Source: an uncultured Saprospiraceae bacterium
GTDB lineage: Bacteria > Bacteroidota > Bacteroidia > Chitinophagales > Saprospiraceae
Assembly (NCBI GenBank): GCA_937942435.1
Contig: CALDEM010000006.1
Coordinates: 1 to 64,000 of the forward strand
Length of the DNA stretch: 64,000 bases
Direction of reading: 5' to 3'
The notes under the pieces were generated by a model. That model made no database searches and was not told where the DNA came from. It worked only from the letters and a program-made list of their open reading frames with translations. A program made the translations under genes and the position numbers. Shown piece after piece: positions 17,891 to 26,850 of the stretch. How positions within the stretch are numbered: the first letter of the stretch is position 1; each line of letters starts with the position of its first letter.

Positions 17891-18586
17891 ATGAAAAAAT
17901 GGATAACGACAGCTGCGTTCATTCTAAGCATAATGACGATAAGCCAAGCACAGACGACGGTTACAGGTATGATAGGCGTACACTCTAGCATGACCTCGGC
18001 CAATATTTCCATTAATGAGGATGATAAAGGATTATTGGATCTGAAACCGATCACCACCTTTACGGGAGGCATAGTTGTAGACCATACACTTGACAAAAGA
18101 TTAAGTGTCTCGAGTGGTCTCTATTTCAGGACAAAGGGCTTCCAAGTATCTGAAGGTACAAGCGTTGATGTTCTAGGGTTGGACCTTGGTGTCGGTGTAA
18201 AAGCGACAACTGCACTTAGTTACATAGAAGTACCACTGATGCTCAAAGCTAACTTTAACAACAGTACATCCATAATACCTTATGCCGGTATTGGCCCAAG
18301 CGTATCTTACGCCACTAAGGGCACTCTGCGCACTTCTGCAACAGCAATCTTGAACTTTAATGTATCCGAGACGGATATCAATCTTGCCAGTAACAATTAT
18401 AATAGATGGCAGCTTGGTGGTCAAGCGGTAGCAGGAGCAGTGATCCCCTATGGAGAAGGTCACTGGTCAGCGGAAGTAGGCTACTCAGCTTCATTTACAG
18501 ACTTAGTCAGCGATGACTTCTTGATAGAAGCAGGAGGAAGGCATCGTGGAGTAACCTTCTCTGTAGGTTATGGCATGAGTTTCTAA
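17891..18586 (+). CDS. Small outer-membrane beta-barrel protein (PorT/OmpW-like)
   Basis: A 231-residue protein with a signal peptide ending SQAQT (about 21). The mature part shows alternating hydrophobic strands (SYIEVPLMLKANF, IIPYAGIGPSVSY, GVTFSVGYGMSF) and ends in an aromatic residue (F231), the usual outer-membrane barrel ending. It matches the general 'outer membrane beta-barrel' family of Bacteroidota. A terminator follows 35 bp later, so it is monocistronic. Confidence 0.8.
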   Translation: MKKWITTAAFILSIMTISQAQTTVTGMIGVHSSMTSANISINEDDKGLLDLKPITTFTGGIVVDHTLDKRLSVSSGLYFRTKGFQVSEGTSVDVLGLDLGVGVKATTALSYIEVPLMLKANFNNSTSIIPYAGIGPSVSYATKGTLRTSATAILNFNVSETDINLASNNYNRWQLGGQAVAGAVIPYGEGHWSAEVGYSASFTDLVSDDFLIEAGGRHRGVTFSVGYGMSF

Positions 18587-18620
18587 AAACATATGACAAG
18601 GCGGAAGGCGACTACGTCAT

Positions 18621-18654
18621 AAGCGGATTGGATATATTCTAATCCGCTTTTTAA
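18621..18654 (+). terminator. Rho-independent terminator of the barrel gene
   Basis: Stem AAGCGGATT / AATCCGCTT with an 11-nt loop, followed by TTTT and further A/T. It lies 35 bp past the stop codon at 18586. Confidence 0.8.
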
Positions 18655-18747
18655 TTTTCATTTTGGCGTATTGAAAGAGATCAAAGATGCTAATCAAACC
18701 ATGGCACTTTACATTTGACCATTCTTAGTTTTTTTAATTAAAAAATT

Positions 18748-18785
18748 AATGTTAACGGCTCACTTAGTATTTCCATAATGTTAAC
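18748..18785. repeat. Direct repeat AATGTTAAC x2 upstream of a lipoprotein gene
   Basis: AATGTTAAC occurs at 18748-18756 and 18777-18785, 29 bp apart (start to start), within the 285-bp gap before the lipoprotein at 18871. Each contains the palindrome GTTAAC. It could be a paired binding site. The rest of the gap shows only the terminator at 18621-18654. Confidence 0.3.
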
Positions 18786-18870
18786 TGTGGTTAAAGTCGA
18801 CTTAAACCCCTGATATTTAGCGGTATATCTCCCTTCTCATACGTCTTCTTTATAACTAAACTGCAATATT

Positions 18871-20082
18871 ATGAAGACCACACTTTACACTTCAGCGATT
18901 ATCTTCTTCTTACTTATTACTGCATGTAGATCAGTTGAGAAACTGGTGGATCAAGGACGTTACGATGAGGCCATCGTATTGGCTACTAAAAAGCTATCAG
19001 GTAAAAAGAATAAGAAAACAAAACACATTATTGCTCTCGAAGAAGCCTTTATCAAGGTCAACAACTATGATCTTGATCACATCGACTTACTCAAGGAGAG
19101 AGCGGCAAAGGGAGATGATAGCTCTTGGGAAGCGATATATGACTACGCTCTTAAGATCAGTGCGCGACAGCAGCGCATCATTCCATTTTTACCATTGGTC
19201 AGTAAAGATCATTATGTTGGATCATTTGACTTGATCGATACAGATCCTATCTTATCAGAATCAGCAGCTCAAGCAGCCGCTTTCTTCTACGGACTCGGTA
19301 CTGATCAGTTAGCAGAAGCTAAGACCATGGGAGACAAGTTATTAGCTCAAGAGGCACACTATACCCTACAGAAGATAGGTAGATTCTATGACGATTATAA
19401 AGACGTGCTTGGACTACTTGCAGAGAGCGATGACGCTGGCACCTTCCATATCTTACTAAAGGCAGACGAAGATTACGCCAATCCTTTAACGCTTGATTTT
19501 ATATCTGCAAGAGATCTTAATAGCTTTCATAAAAGATGGACTCGATATCACCTTGATTTTACTGACGGGATCACTTTTGATGCGGTAAGCACGATGGGTA
19601 TCACAGATATAGATATCTCTCCAGAAAACGAAGTTGTCAATAACTTTAACGAACGCAGAGAGATAGAAAGATGGGTAGATGAAAGAGATGGAGATGGTAA
19701 TGTCGCAACAGATAGTTTGGGCAACACAGTCAGGTATAGAGAAGTCGAGATCGTACGAGCGACGATTACTGAAGTCATAAGAAACAAGGAGGCCCGACTG
19801 AGAGGCGTCGTTGAAACAAGGGACTACAATAGCGGCACCTTGATCGATAATGAGCAGTTCTCTCATAGTATCAACTTTGCAAGCGATGCTTGTGAGTTTA
19901 GGGGTGATCGACGAGCTTTGTCTGACAACTTCCGCAAGCGAGTGGACTTAACATTAAGCCCATTTCCTACGGACTACGATATGATAACAGAAGGAGTAAG
20001 CCATCTGAGCAAAGACTTCTTAAGACATATAGAGCGCGTAGATTATGAGCGATACTATCGCGACCACTTGGCATCTAGGTGA
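18871..20082 (+). CDS. Lipoprotein of unknown function with TPR-like N-terminus
   Basis: A 403-residue protein with a lipobox (LLITACRS, Cys19). Residues 22-60 (VEKLVDQGRYDEAIVLATKKL) resemble a tetratricopeptide unit. The rest has no recognised domain; the C-terminal third is charged and rich in Asp/Arg (ERREIERWVDERDGDGN). Such lipoproteins are probably anchored in an envelope membrane. A strong terminator follows, so it is monocistronic. No function is proposed. Confidence 0.75.
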   Translation: MKTTLYTSAIIFFLLITACRSVEKLVDQGRYDEAIVLATKKLSGKKNKKTKHIIALEEAFIKVNNYDLDHIDLLKERAAKGDDSSWEAIYDYALKISARQQRIIPFLPLVSKDHYVGSFDLIDTDPILSESAAQAAAFFYGLGTDQLAEAKTMGDKLLAQEAHYTLQKIGRFYDDYKDVLGLLAESDDAGTFHILLKADEDYANPLTLDFISARDLNSFHKRWTRYHLDFTDGITFDAVSTMGITDIDISPENEVVNNFNERREIERWVDERDGDGNVATDSLGNTVRYREVEIVRATITEVIRNKEARLRGVVETRDYNSGTLIDNEQFSHSINFASDACEFRGDRRALSDNFRKRVDLTLSPFPTDYDMITEGVSHLSKDFLRHIERVDYERYYRDHLASR

Positions 20083-20101
20083 CAATTAGTTGAAGAAACG
20101 G

Positions 20102-20138
20102 ACGCATGTGTAATCTTTTAGATTGCACATGCGTTTTA
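20102..20138 (+). terminator. Strong Rho-independent terminator
   Basis: A 14-bp stem (ACGCATGTGTAATC / GATTGCACATGCGT, one G-T pair) with a 5-nt loop TTTTA, followed by TTT. It lies 20 bp after the lipoprotein stop and separates it from the DUF6702-like gene. Confidence 0.85.
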
Positions 20139-20145
20139 ATTCTTG

Positions 20146-20622
20146 ATGATCAAAACGCTGTATATATTGTCACTATTTTCCTTCATGTACCTCGATCATG
20201 ATATCCATGTTAGCGTTTGTGATATCGAACTCAAGCAATCTTCAATTGAGGTAACCGTAAAGACATTTATAGACGATCTTCAGATAGCAATTGGACTAGT
20301 ACCAGGTGAGGAAGTACCCGCAGATTATACTTCAGCAGATGAGGTGATAGCTAAATATTTATCATCAACCATCAGCTTACATCTTGATGACCAGATGATC
20401 GATCTCAAGGTGGATGACATATCGGCATCCAATGATGCTGTATGGATCACACTGACATCAGGTACGCTGGCTTATGACAATGGAAGTCTTGACCTCGACT
20501 ATAGTTTACTGACCGAACTATACAATGATCAAACTAATATTATAAACATCAGACACAAAGAGACTAAAGAAACGTTCTCATTAAACTATACTAAAAAAGA
20601 AGTAACCTATGAATTGGATTAA
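20146..20622 (+). CDS. DUF6702-like secreted protein
   Basis: About 158 residues with a short hydrophobic N-terminus (MIKTLYILSLFSFMYL) and a mature region starting DHDIHVSVCDIEL. The pattern HxxHVSVxxIEL...VKTFIDDLQIAI matches the DUF6702 family common in Bacteroidota. TTG at 20143 is also in frame, but ATG at 20146 is preferred. It overlaps the MbnP-like gene by 14 bp, so the two are co-translated. The function is unknown; the neighbourhood suggests metal handling. Confidence 0.75.
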   Translation: MIKTLYILSLFSFMYLDHDIHVSVCDIELKQSSIEVTVKTFIDDLQIAIGLVPGEEVPADYTSADEVIAKYLSSTISLHLDDQMIDLKVDDISASNDAVWITLTSGTLAYDNGSLDLDYSLLTELYNDQTNIINIRHKETKETFSLNYTKKEVTYELD

Positions 20623-21373
20623 ATCAATGATTAGCATCGGGGTGGTTGCATTGATGATCGTGCTATCATCATGTGGGGACGATCCAGAGTTCAGCACTGT
20701 TGATCTCAACTTTACGCTTACCTATGAGGATCAGCCTTTGGTGGCCTTTGATGAGCTTGACTATGCACTTGACTTTAAAGTGTTATTTACAAAGTATAGC
20801 TTGTTTATGTCCGATATCACTCTAAAAAGTACTGAAGGAGACCATACTTTGAGCAACGTCGAGTTTGTAGATCTTCTCACTGGTGTAAATGATGTACCAA
20901 GTGCAGAAGCTGGCAAGACACTTACTTTTATGCAAGTGCCCACAAGAAAGTACGATGGTATCTCTTTTAATATAGGTGTACCTACTGACGTAAATACTAC
21001 GGACCCAGCATCTTATGATGCCTCAAGTCCACTTAGCAATAATGGAGAGTATTGGGTTGGATGGTCTAGCTATATATTTCATAAGATAGAAGGCAAGATG
21101 GATAGTGCAGGTGACGGTACATTTGCAGATGGGGTAGCTCTTCACATCGGTTCAGATCAAGCATTTAGATCTTTTGATATCAATGCAAATATTGAAATCG
21201 ATGAAGACAGTGAGTCTATCAAATTAGAATTTGATTTAAATGACATACTCAATATAAACGGAGCATACTTCGACTTCAGGGAGACCCCCCAAGTGCATCA
21301 CTTGGGTGTGCTCCCTGCAGTACTTCCTATACTTGACAACACTGACTCGGGTATCTCAGTAACCGTAGAATAA
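20609..21373 (+). CDS. MbnP-like lipoprotein
   Basis: A 254-residue lipoprotein (lipobox LSSCGDD, Cys22). The mature part VDLNFTLTYEDQPL...LDFKVLFTKYSLFMSDITL and the Trp-rich centre EYWVGWSSYIFHKIEGKMD, with LHIGSDQAFRSFDI later, match the MbnP family, known from methanobactin loci and from copper-containing secreted proteins. It is the second gene of a two-gene operon and faces the metal operon on the other strand across a shared terminator. Copper binding is an inference from family and context. Confidence 0.8.
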   Translation: MNWIKSMISIGVVALMIVLSSCGDDPEFSTVDLNFTLTYEDQPLVAFDELDYALDFKVLFTKYSLFMSDITLKSTEGDHTLSNVEFVDLLTGVNDVPSAEAGKTLTFMQVPTRKYDGISFNIGVPTDVNTTDPASYDASSPLSNNGEYWVGWSSYIFHKIEGKMDSAGDGTFADGVALHIGSDQAFRSFDINANIEIDEDSESIKLEFDLNDILNINGAYFDFRETPQVHHLGVLPAVLPILDNTDSGISVTVE

Positions 21374-21387
21374 TATTAAGGAGAATT

Positions 21388-21436
21388 AAAATAGAGAGGG
21401 CCATTCAACGATAAGTTGAGTGGCCCTCTCTATTTT
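21388..21436. terminator. Bidirectional Rho-independent terminator
   Basis: A 22-bp stem (left arm AAAATAGAGAGGGCCATTCAAC split at 21388-21409, right arm at 21415-21436, one G-T pair) with loop GATAA. It carries an A-run on one side and a T-run on the other, so it can stop both the MbnP-like gene and the beta-propeller lipoprotein gene. Confidence 0.88.
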
Positions 21437-21449
21437 AAAGTTAACCTTC

Positions 21450-22253
21450 TTACTTGTCGTATATAGAGATGTACTTCCCATTATAATTAGCGACATACAA
21501 CCTCCCTTCATCAATCATGAGATCTGTAGGTTTATTTAATCCTTGATCCATCATCTGCACTAACTTCCCTTCCATATTAAAGATTAGAATACGATCATTT
21601 TCAAAATCAGTGATATAGATATCAATACCATCTGTATAGATACCAGTAGCTGCATTAAGTCCTTGATCTTCGCCTATCGTTTTGAGGTGATTTCCTTCTA
21701 AATCAAGTATTTGGATTCTATTGTTGTATGCATCCGCAACATAGATCTTCTCACCCATAATCTGTACGTCGGTCGGATAGTTAAACTCAAGAGGCCCTCT
21801 ACCCTTCTTTCCGATCTTCTTCCAACTTGACCCGTCGTATATCGCAACTTGATTATTATAAAAGTCAGCAATAGCGATATGATCTCCTACCACTGACACG
21901 CCTGCAGGCGCTTCTAACTCCACATCTACTTGGAGTGTATCGATGTTATCTCCATTCATAATTAAGATATCATCAGAACCATATGATGGCACGTATGCCA
22001 CCTCATCTACGACATCAAGATGCATGGGCCTTTCGATTTCATCTATAGTCTTTACAATATCTCCATCTTTAGTTACGACAACCACTCTGTTGTTATCTCC
22101 ATCCGATATCCATATGTTTTGATCAATTACACCCATGCCGATAGGTGTTACTTCGTTTAGGAAGATACTTCCAGACGGTTGCCATCCAGAAGGACCACAC
22201 CCTACGATGAGGAGTGCCATGACCAGAGCACTACAATATTTATTGATATTCAT
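21450..22253 (-). CDS. NHL-repeat beta-propeller lipoprotein
   Basis: A 267-residue lipoprotein; the ATG at 22253 gives MNINKYCSALVMALLIVGCGPSG with a lipobox (IVGCGP). The mature part contains five or six NHL-type repeats (IWISDGDNNRVVVV, IAIADFYNNQVAIYD, IYVADAYNNRIQILD, IYITDFENDRILIF, LYVANYNGKYISIYD). NHL propellers bind proteins or ligands. It is the last gene of the five-gene minus operon that begins with the TonB receptor. The role in the operon is unknown. Confidence 0.82.
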   Translation of the reverse strand: MNINKYCSALVMALLIVGCGPSGWQPSGSIFLNEVTPIGMGVIDQNIWISDGDNNRVVVVTKDGDIVKTIDEIERPMHLDVVDEVAYVPSYGSDDILIMNGDNIDTLQVDVELEAPAGVSVVGDHIAIADFYNNQVAIYDGSSWKKIGKKGRGPLEFNYPTDVQIMGEKIYVADAYNNRIQILDLEGNHLKTIGEDQGLNAATGIYTDGIDIYITDFENDRILIFNMEGKLVQMMDQGLNKPTDLMIDEGRLYVANYNGKYISIYDK

Positions 22254-22319
22254 ATTATAATCTAAAAGTCTACCCAAGTCAATATGACTTGAGTAGACTT
22301 GTTATTAAAGTTTTTGATA

Positions 22320-22970
22320 CTAGTTGTCGTACGACTTGCGTTCGTAATAACAACATGCAGGCAAATTTTCATAGACGTCGTCAGGTGCCTTTATATTTTG
22401 AGTATCATGCCCTACTGCAGATACTGCCTCTTCGATGGCCGTTGTATTAGTTAGATCTTTGTCATACTTAACAGTCAGTATCTGAGTATCCTCGTCCCAA
22501 TCACACTCTACTACCCCTTCTATGTTACGAGTCACTTTGTTGATACGTCCTTGACACATACCGCAAGTCCCAGCTACAGGTATAGAAGCTTTGACAACTC
22601 TGTTTTGATCTATCTTGTCAGATATTTTAAATTGAGTCTTTTCAACTTCTCCATTATATCTCGTTACAACAGTTCCCATAGCAGTATAGCCTGCTTCGTC
22701 TACTTGCTTCTCGACAGCTTCTAATGTCAACAGCTTATCAGCTGGATAATTGAAAGTAAGCTTCGCCTCTTCCATATCAATCTTAATCTTCTTTATGCCT
22801 TTTAGTTTCTTGATTTTCTTTTCAAGACCGTAAGCACAAAAAGGACAACCTAAGCCATCAACATTAACTATAAACTTATCCATGTCACCTTTCTTCTGAG
22901 CATTAATCTCATTTATAGAAGTAAAGCCGATCACAGAGCAGATAATTAGAATTAACTTTAAATATTTCAT
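22320..22970 (-). CDS. Secreted double heavy-metal-associated (HMA) protein
   Basis: A 216-residue protein with a signal peptide ending INAQ (about 25). Two HMA-like domains follow: 32-100 with GLGCPFCAYG (Cys42, Cys45) and 125-195 with GTCGMCQG (Cys136, Cys139). A third cysteine pair lies near the C-terminus (ACCYYER, Cys206/207). CxxC pairs of this type bind soft metals such as copper or mercury. Being exported, it may act as a periplasmic metal carrier for the neighbouring TonB receptor. The family is clear, the metal is not. Confidence 0.85.
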   Translation of the reverse strand: MKYLKLILIICSVIGFTSINEINAQKKGDMDKFIVNVDGLGCPFCAYGLEKKIKKLKGIKKIKIDMEEAKLTFNYPADKLLTLEAVEKQVDEAGYTAMGTVVTRYNGEVEKTQFKISDKIDQNRVVKASIPVAGTCGMCQGRINKVTRNIEGVVECDWDEDTQILTVKYDKDLTNTTAIEEAVSAVGHDTQNIKAPDDVYENLPACCYYERKSYDN

Positions 22971-22993
22971 TGTGTTAATTTTATAATTCGTTT

Positions 22994-23779
22994 TTAAAAT
23001 ATATATCTCGTTCCCAAAAGAATATTAGAATTCAATTGAAATTGATCAAAGTTGTTTTGGATGAGCGGCACTTGAATGGCAGCTTCTAAAGTCAGACGCC
23101 CTTTGGCATATTGTATACCTTGAGCATATAACATCTCATACTTATCCGTCTCTACACGCCAGTTACTACTGTACTCAAAGTAGAGATTGATTTGCTTAAC
23201 TGGATAAGTAGGTTTTAGTAGCGGCAGCCCCACACCAAACTTATATCGTAACTCATCTTGATTTCCAGAAGGACTTATGTTATAACCTATCTCGTTAGAG
23301 AGGCCATATTTTATGGATTCATACCCAGCGACGATCCCATAGTACCCTTGGTATACGCCAGCACTTGTCTCATCTGGCCCGAAATTCTGTCCAGTAGGTA
23401 AGGTCTGAAGTGTTTTTACCACCATGCGGAAAGTCTTAGCCTTTCCATCCTTTCGATAGAACTGATACTTACCAAGGATATTGATGTCTCCGAGGTATGA
23501 TCCGTTGTTACCAAGGTCATCATCATTAAATGAATAACTCGTCAGTGGTACATGGACCGCTACCAAAGTATTGGAAGTAGGGAGATAATGAAACATGAAC
23601 GGCACTTTCGTAAATGAGCCCTCATCTGTGTTCCTTATTTCCGTTAAGGTCTTTAAGATCACTGAGTTAGCACCCAACATGATGGGTTTGTCAGCTGTGA
23701 TCGGCGGACCTTGCGCCTGTATGTTTAAGTTCATCAAAACACTCAAGAGTGTCAGGATGACTATTTTATATAATTTCAT
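22994..23779 (-). CDS. Outer-membrane beta-barrel protein in the metal operon
   Basis: A 261-residue protein with a signal peptide ending NIQAQ (about 22). The rest is beta-strand-like throughout (VPFMFHYLPTSNTLVAVHVPL, YYGIVAGYESIKYGLSNEIGY, INLYFEYSSNWRVE) and ends LLGTRYIF, the usual barrel ending. It resembles the 'MetA pathway/transporter' outer-membrane proteins often seen next to metal genes in Bacteroidota. The operon spacing is 62 bp to HYC_CC_PP and 23 bp to the HMA gene. Confidence 0.75.
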   Translation of the reverse strand: MKLYKIVILTLLSVLMNLNIQAQGPPITADKPIMLGANSVILKTLTEIRNTDEGSFTKVPFMFHYLPTSNTLVAVHVPLTSYSFNDDDLGNNGSYLGDINILGKYQFYRKDGKAKTFRMVVKTLQTLPTGQNFGPDETSAGVYQGYYGIVAGYESIKYGLSNEIGYNISPSGNQDELRYKFGVGLPLLKPTYPVKQINLYFEYSSNWRVETDKYEMLYAQGIQYAKGRLTLEAAIQVPLIQNNFDQFQLNSNILLGTRYIF

Positions 23780-23841
23780 CTTGAATAAAGGTTTGCATTG
23801 TCAAATAATAAAATCTGGGCATGGCCCAATGACAATGAATC

Positions 23842-24264
23842 CTAGCAGAGAAATGACTGGTATCGTATGCGTAAAAGTTGTCCCGATAAAGGAGGACCTG
23901 TATCCGATAGTACTATTCTATCATTCTGGACCTCGGCATACTCTTGATCAAGTATTAAGACTCCTACAAGTGGTATGACATCTAAGTGATCTTTCTGAAT
24001 CGTAACTGACGATAAGCCATCATAGTCCATAGCTGCAGAAAGGGAGGTATCATCACAACAATCACCACCTTTCTCTACACATGGCTTAACACAACAACTT
24101 GAGTTGCCGTTATCACCTGCAGTATCCATCAGACTAATACCAGCGAAGTGCCCTCCACAGAAGTGAAGATCAACATTAACACCGATGGCGCTTACCGCAA
24201 AAAAAGCAATAAGTACGGGTGATAAGCTTTTATATGATCTGATACGAGATAACATACTATGCAC
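23842..24264 (-). CDS. HYC_CC_PP-like cysteine-rich protein
   Basis: A 140-residue protein with a hydrophobic N-terminal helix (about 15-30). It carries HFCGG (His34, Cys36), CC pairs at 57-58 and 69-70 with Cys62 between, and GPPLSGQLLRIRYQSFLC at the end. This is the pattern of the small HYC_CC_PP family of Bacteroidota, normally found next to TonB receptors. Several Cys and His suggest metal binding in the periplasm. It lies between the TonB receptor and the barrel gene in the operon. Confidence 0.75.
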   Translation of the reverse strand: MHSMLSRIRSYKSLSPVLIAFFAVSAIGVNVDLHFCGGHFAGISLMDTAGDNGNSSCCVKPCVEKGGDCCDDTSLSAAMDYDGLSSVTIQKDHLDVIPLVGVLILDQEYAEVQNDRIVLSDTGPPLSGQLLRIRYQSFLC

Positions 24265-24372
24265 TAAACGTCTTAGTCCCGAAGATAGTTCCTATTAGTA
24301 CAATTTCTTTGTATTTCAACAGGTAGAACAGCACAAGTTTTGGTTCGAAGTTACAAATTGCTGGACAGCGGC

Positions 24373-26592
24373 TTAAAAACTGTATTGAAGTATGACTTTG
24401 ATGAAAAATGGAGCTCCCGGTGTAAAGTGTATTTCTTCTACAGGCTGGATCTCCTCGAACAATCTTGACTCTGTTGCAAATTGTGTTTCGTTCCATTCTG
24501 TATCAAAGAGGTTTTGAATCTGAAAACCTACACTCATTTTGTCAAACTTGTAACCCATATTGAGATCTGCAACAGTGTACCCTTCTGCCACAAGACTATT
24601 GTCCTCATTGGCTGATCGATTATCTAAATAGCGAATATTAAGTCCTCCATAAAAACCTGATGAGTGGTTTATGTTGATCCCACTTACAAGTGTAAAATCA
24701 GGCGCTAATGGGATGAAGTTTTGCCCTTCTGGTTCTTCGGTTGATCGCGCATAAGTATAGTTAGCATCCAGCGACCAGTACAACCATGGCAGTGGTTGAT
24801 AGCGATAGCTTAAGTCTATCCCTTGCCGTCTTGTTCTACCGCTGGGCTCTACGATACCCGCATCTCCTACATACACAAACTCTTGTTCTAAGAAGAGCTG
24901 CCAAGAAGTCAAGTTTAAGAACATGGTTGAAGTAGGCTTCCAAGTTAGTCCTACATCAAAACTATATGCGGCAGGGAGAATCTCCCTACCCTCTTGAGCG
25001 ACAACAACTCTTGTGTCATTAGAATGAAACCCTTTGCCAGCTTTCGCATACAGCTGTAGTTGTTCAGATTGAGTATAAAAGACATTGAGCTTCGGGCTTA
25101 TGGTAGACTTTGCCTGGCTACTCGCAGTGATTGTGGATAGCAAGGCGTTCTCATATTGGAAGTCAAAATAGTCTAATCTTATCGACGGATTAATCGTCCA
25201 CTTATCTATATCTATAGTGGTCCCCAGATAGGCAGCGATGTTAGTCTCATTGATATCTCCTAATTGAATACGCTCAAGGATATCCACTCGGTTGAGTGTA
25301 CGGGATAGTTCATTGTCTAGACTGAGGTCTTTACGGAGTTGGATACCCGCAATCCATGTTCCATCAACTGCTTGGGTAGAAAAAGACTTTTGTAATTCAC
25401 TATTGAACCCATATATCGTTCGATCTTCTTTTTGTCTTATCTGATCACCATTAACTGGATCTTCTAAAAAGAATGTAAAATTAGAATAAAGCTCGAAATC
25501 ATATCGACTCAAGTAGAGAGAACTCTTGAGAGAAGTTTCATTGTTGATAAACTTGTCATAAGTCAAAAGCAGATTGGTTCTTGAAGTGTAACCTCCTTCC
25601 GTATCATCTATTGCTCCAAACCGAGTTATCGATCCACTCTGTACTGCACGTTCAGGTATCTGACCAGAAGCATCCCAGCTGCTGCTAAATGTTGATGCTG
25701 TAACACCTACTCTATCTGTGTCAGAGACAAATCCAGTGTACTTCCCAAACACGTTGAGTCTATCAAAATTTTGAGGACTCTCAAAAGGGCCATCAGAAAT
25801 TAAGTATTCGGTAGCTACATAGGCATCGTGGTTGTTCTTGTCCAGTACGTCTATCATACCAAGCACTCTATATGTATCAAACATACCCGCCTCCAGTTTT
25901 AAAGAACTGTCATCCAGCTTTCTCTTGGTCATAAAATTGACATAACCGGCTGTGTTAAAGTTGCCTTTGTTTTCATAGTAAGAACCGATACCAAAATCAA
26001 TTTTTTCAATCGTCTCCGGAATTACAAAATGCAGATCAGCGTACCCTTGACCATGCGCATGTGATACCATATTGACTGGGAGTCCATCTACAGAGATACT
26101 GATATCAGTACCATGATCAATATCAAATCCTCTTAAAAAGAGTTGCTCTGCCTTGCCTCCGCCTGCATGCTGTCCTATAAACAGTCCGGGCACCTTCCTC
26201 AATATATCTTGAGAAGAATTGACAGGGCTTATTTCGATATCAATGTCAGTTATTTGTTTGAGTGGGTCTCTCTTGGGAGAGATTATCATCTCATTGAGAC
26301 TTACAATATTGGTTGTTAAAACTACCATCATTGGTGTCTGCACATCAGTCACTTCTAGTGTCATGGTCGTAAAACCTATGTGCATAAATTGTAGCGTATC
26401 TCCGATGGACACTTCATCAAAAGTAAAGTTTCCTAAGTCGTCAGAATAAGTGTAGAGGCTTGTGGTTTTATTGAAGACGCTAACTGAAGGGATTGGCTCT
26501 TGGTAATCGTCTGATACTATGCCAGAAAGTTCTTGGGCGGATAACGAAACATTTAACACCGCCATTAAGCATGTCAAATATCTTAAGTTCAT
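24373..26592 (-). CDS. TonB-dependent receptor (metal operon)
   Basis: A 739-residue outer-membrane receptor. It has a signal peptide (ending LSAQ, about 19), a carboxypeptidase-like regulatory domain (20-95: LSGIVSDDYQEPIPSVSVFN), a plug (about 108-230) and a barrel ending IKVILQYSF. The plug contains RGFDIDHGTDISISVDG followed by NMVSHAHGQGYADLHF, a histidine-rich stretch that may contact the ligand. It is the first gene of a five-gene minus operon with HMA and HYC_CC_PP proteins, which suggests uptake of a metal or metal chelate. The substrate is an inference. Confidence 0.87.
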   Translation of the reverse strand: MNLRYLTCLMAVLNVSLSAQELSGIVSDDYQEPIPSVSVFNKTTSLYTYSDDLGNFTFDEVSIGDTLQFMHIGFTTMTLEVTDVQTPMMVVLTTNIVSLNEMIISPKRDPLKQITDIDIEISPVNSSQDILRKVPGLFIGQHAGGGKAEQLFLRGFDIDHGTDISISVDGLPVNMVSHAHGQGYADLHFVIPETIEKIDFGIGSYYENKGNFNTAGYVNFMTKRKLDDSSLKLEAGMFDTYRVLGMIDVLDKNNHDAYVATEYLISDGPFESPQNFDRLNVFGKYTGFVSDTDRVGVTASTFSSSWDASGQIPERAVQSGSITRFGAIDDTEGGYTSRTNLLLTYDKFINNETSLKSSLYLSRYDFELYSNFTFFLEDPVNGDQIRQKEDRTIYGFNSELQKSFSTQAVDGTWIAGIQLRKDLSLDNELSRTLNRVDILERIQLGDINETNIAAYLGTTIDIDKWTINPSIRLDYFDFQYENALLSTITASSQAKSTISPKLNVFYTQSEQLQLYAKAGKGFHSNDTRVVVAQEGREILPAAYSFDVGLTWKPTSTMFLNLTSWQLFLEQEFVYVGDAGIVEPSGRTRRQGIDLSYRYQPLPWLYWSLDANYTYARSTEEPEGQNFIPLAPDFTLVSGININHSSGFYGGLNIRYLDNRSANEDNSLVAEGYTVADLNMGYKFDKMSVGFQIQNLFDTEWNETQFATESRLFEEIQPVEEIHFTPGAPFFIKVILQYSF

Positions 26593-26635
26593 CTATAATC
26601 TGTATAGTTTATAATATCTCGGCACTCATCTGAAA

Positions 26636-26653
26636 TGACATATCCATATGTCA
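26636..26653. promoter_or_regulatory. Palindromic operator candidate upstream of the TonB receptor
   Basis: TGACATA-TCCA-TATGTCA is a perfect 7-bp inverted repeat with a 4-bp spacer, 44 bp upstream of the receptor's ATG. Its size and position fit a dimeric regulator site. The rest of the 258-bp gap to the serine hydrolase end shows no gene. An exact 13-mer shared with the arginine leader (26656-26668) lies next to it. Confidence 0.45.
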
Positions 26654-26850
26654 CCAATATTAGGACCTTACTGCACTAGACCGACAATATTAACACATTT
26701 CGCAATTCTTAATTGTCACATTTTGTACATCATTATTTAAAACTATGTTGGCTCACTAATGTGCCCCATCTCTGTGGTTCCCACACTTGACTGCATGCCA
26801 GCTATTCATCCATCAAAAAGAAACAGGTACACTTGACTCCTTTATTTTCT

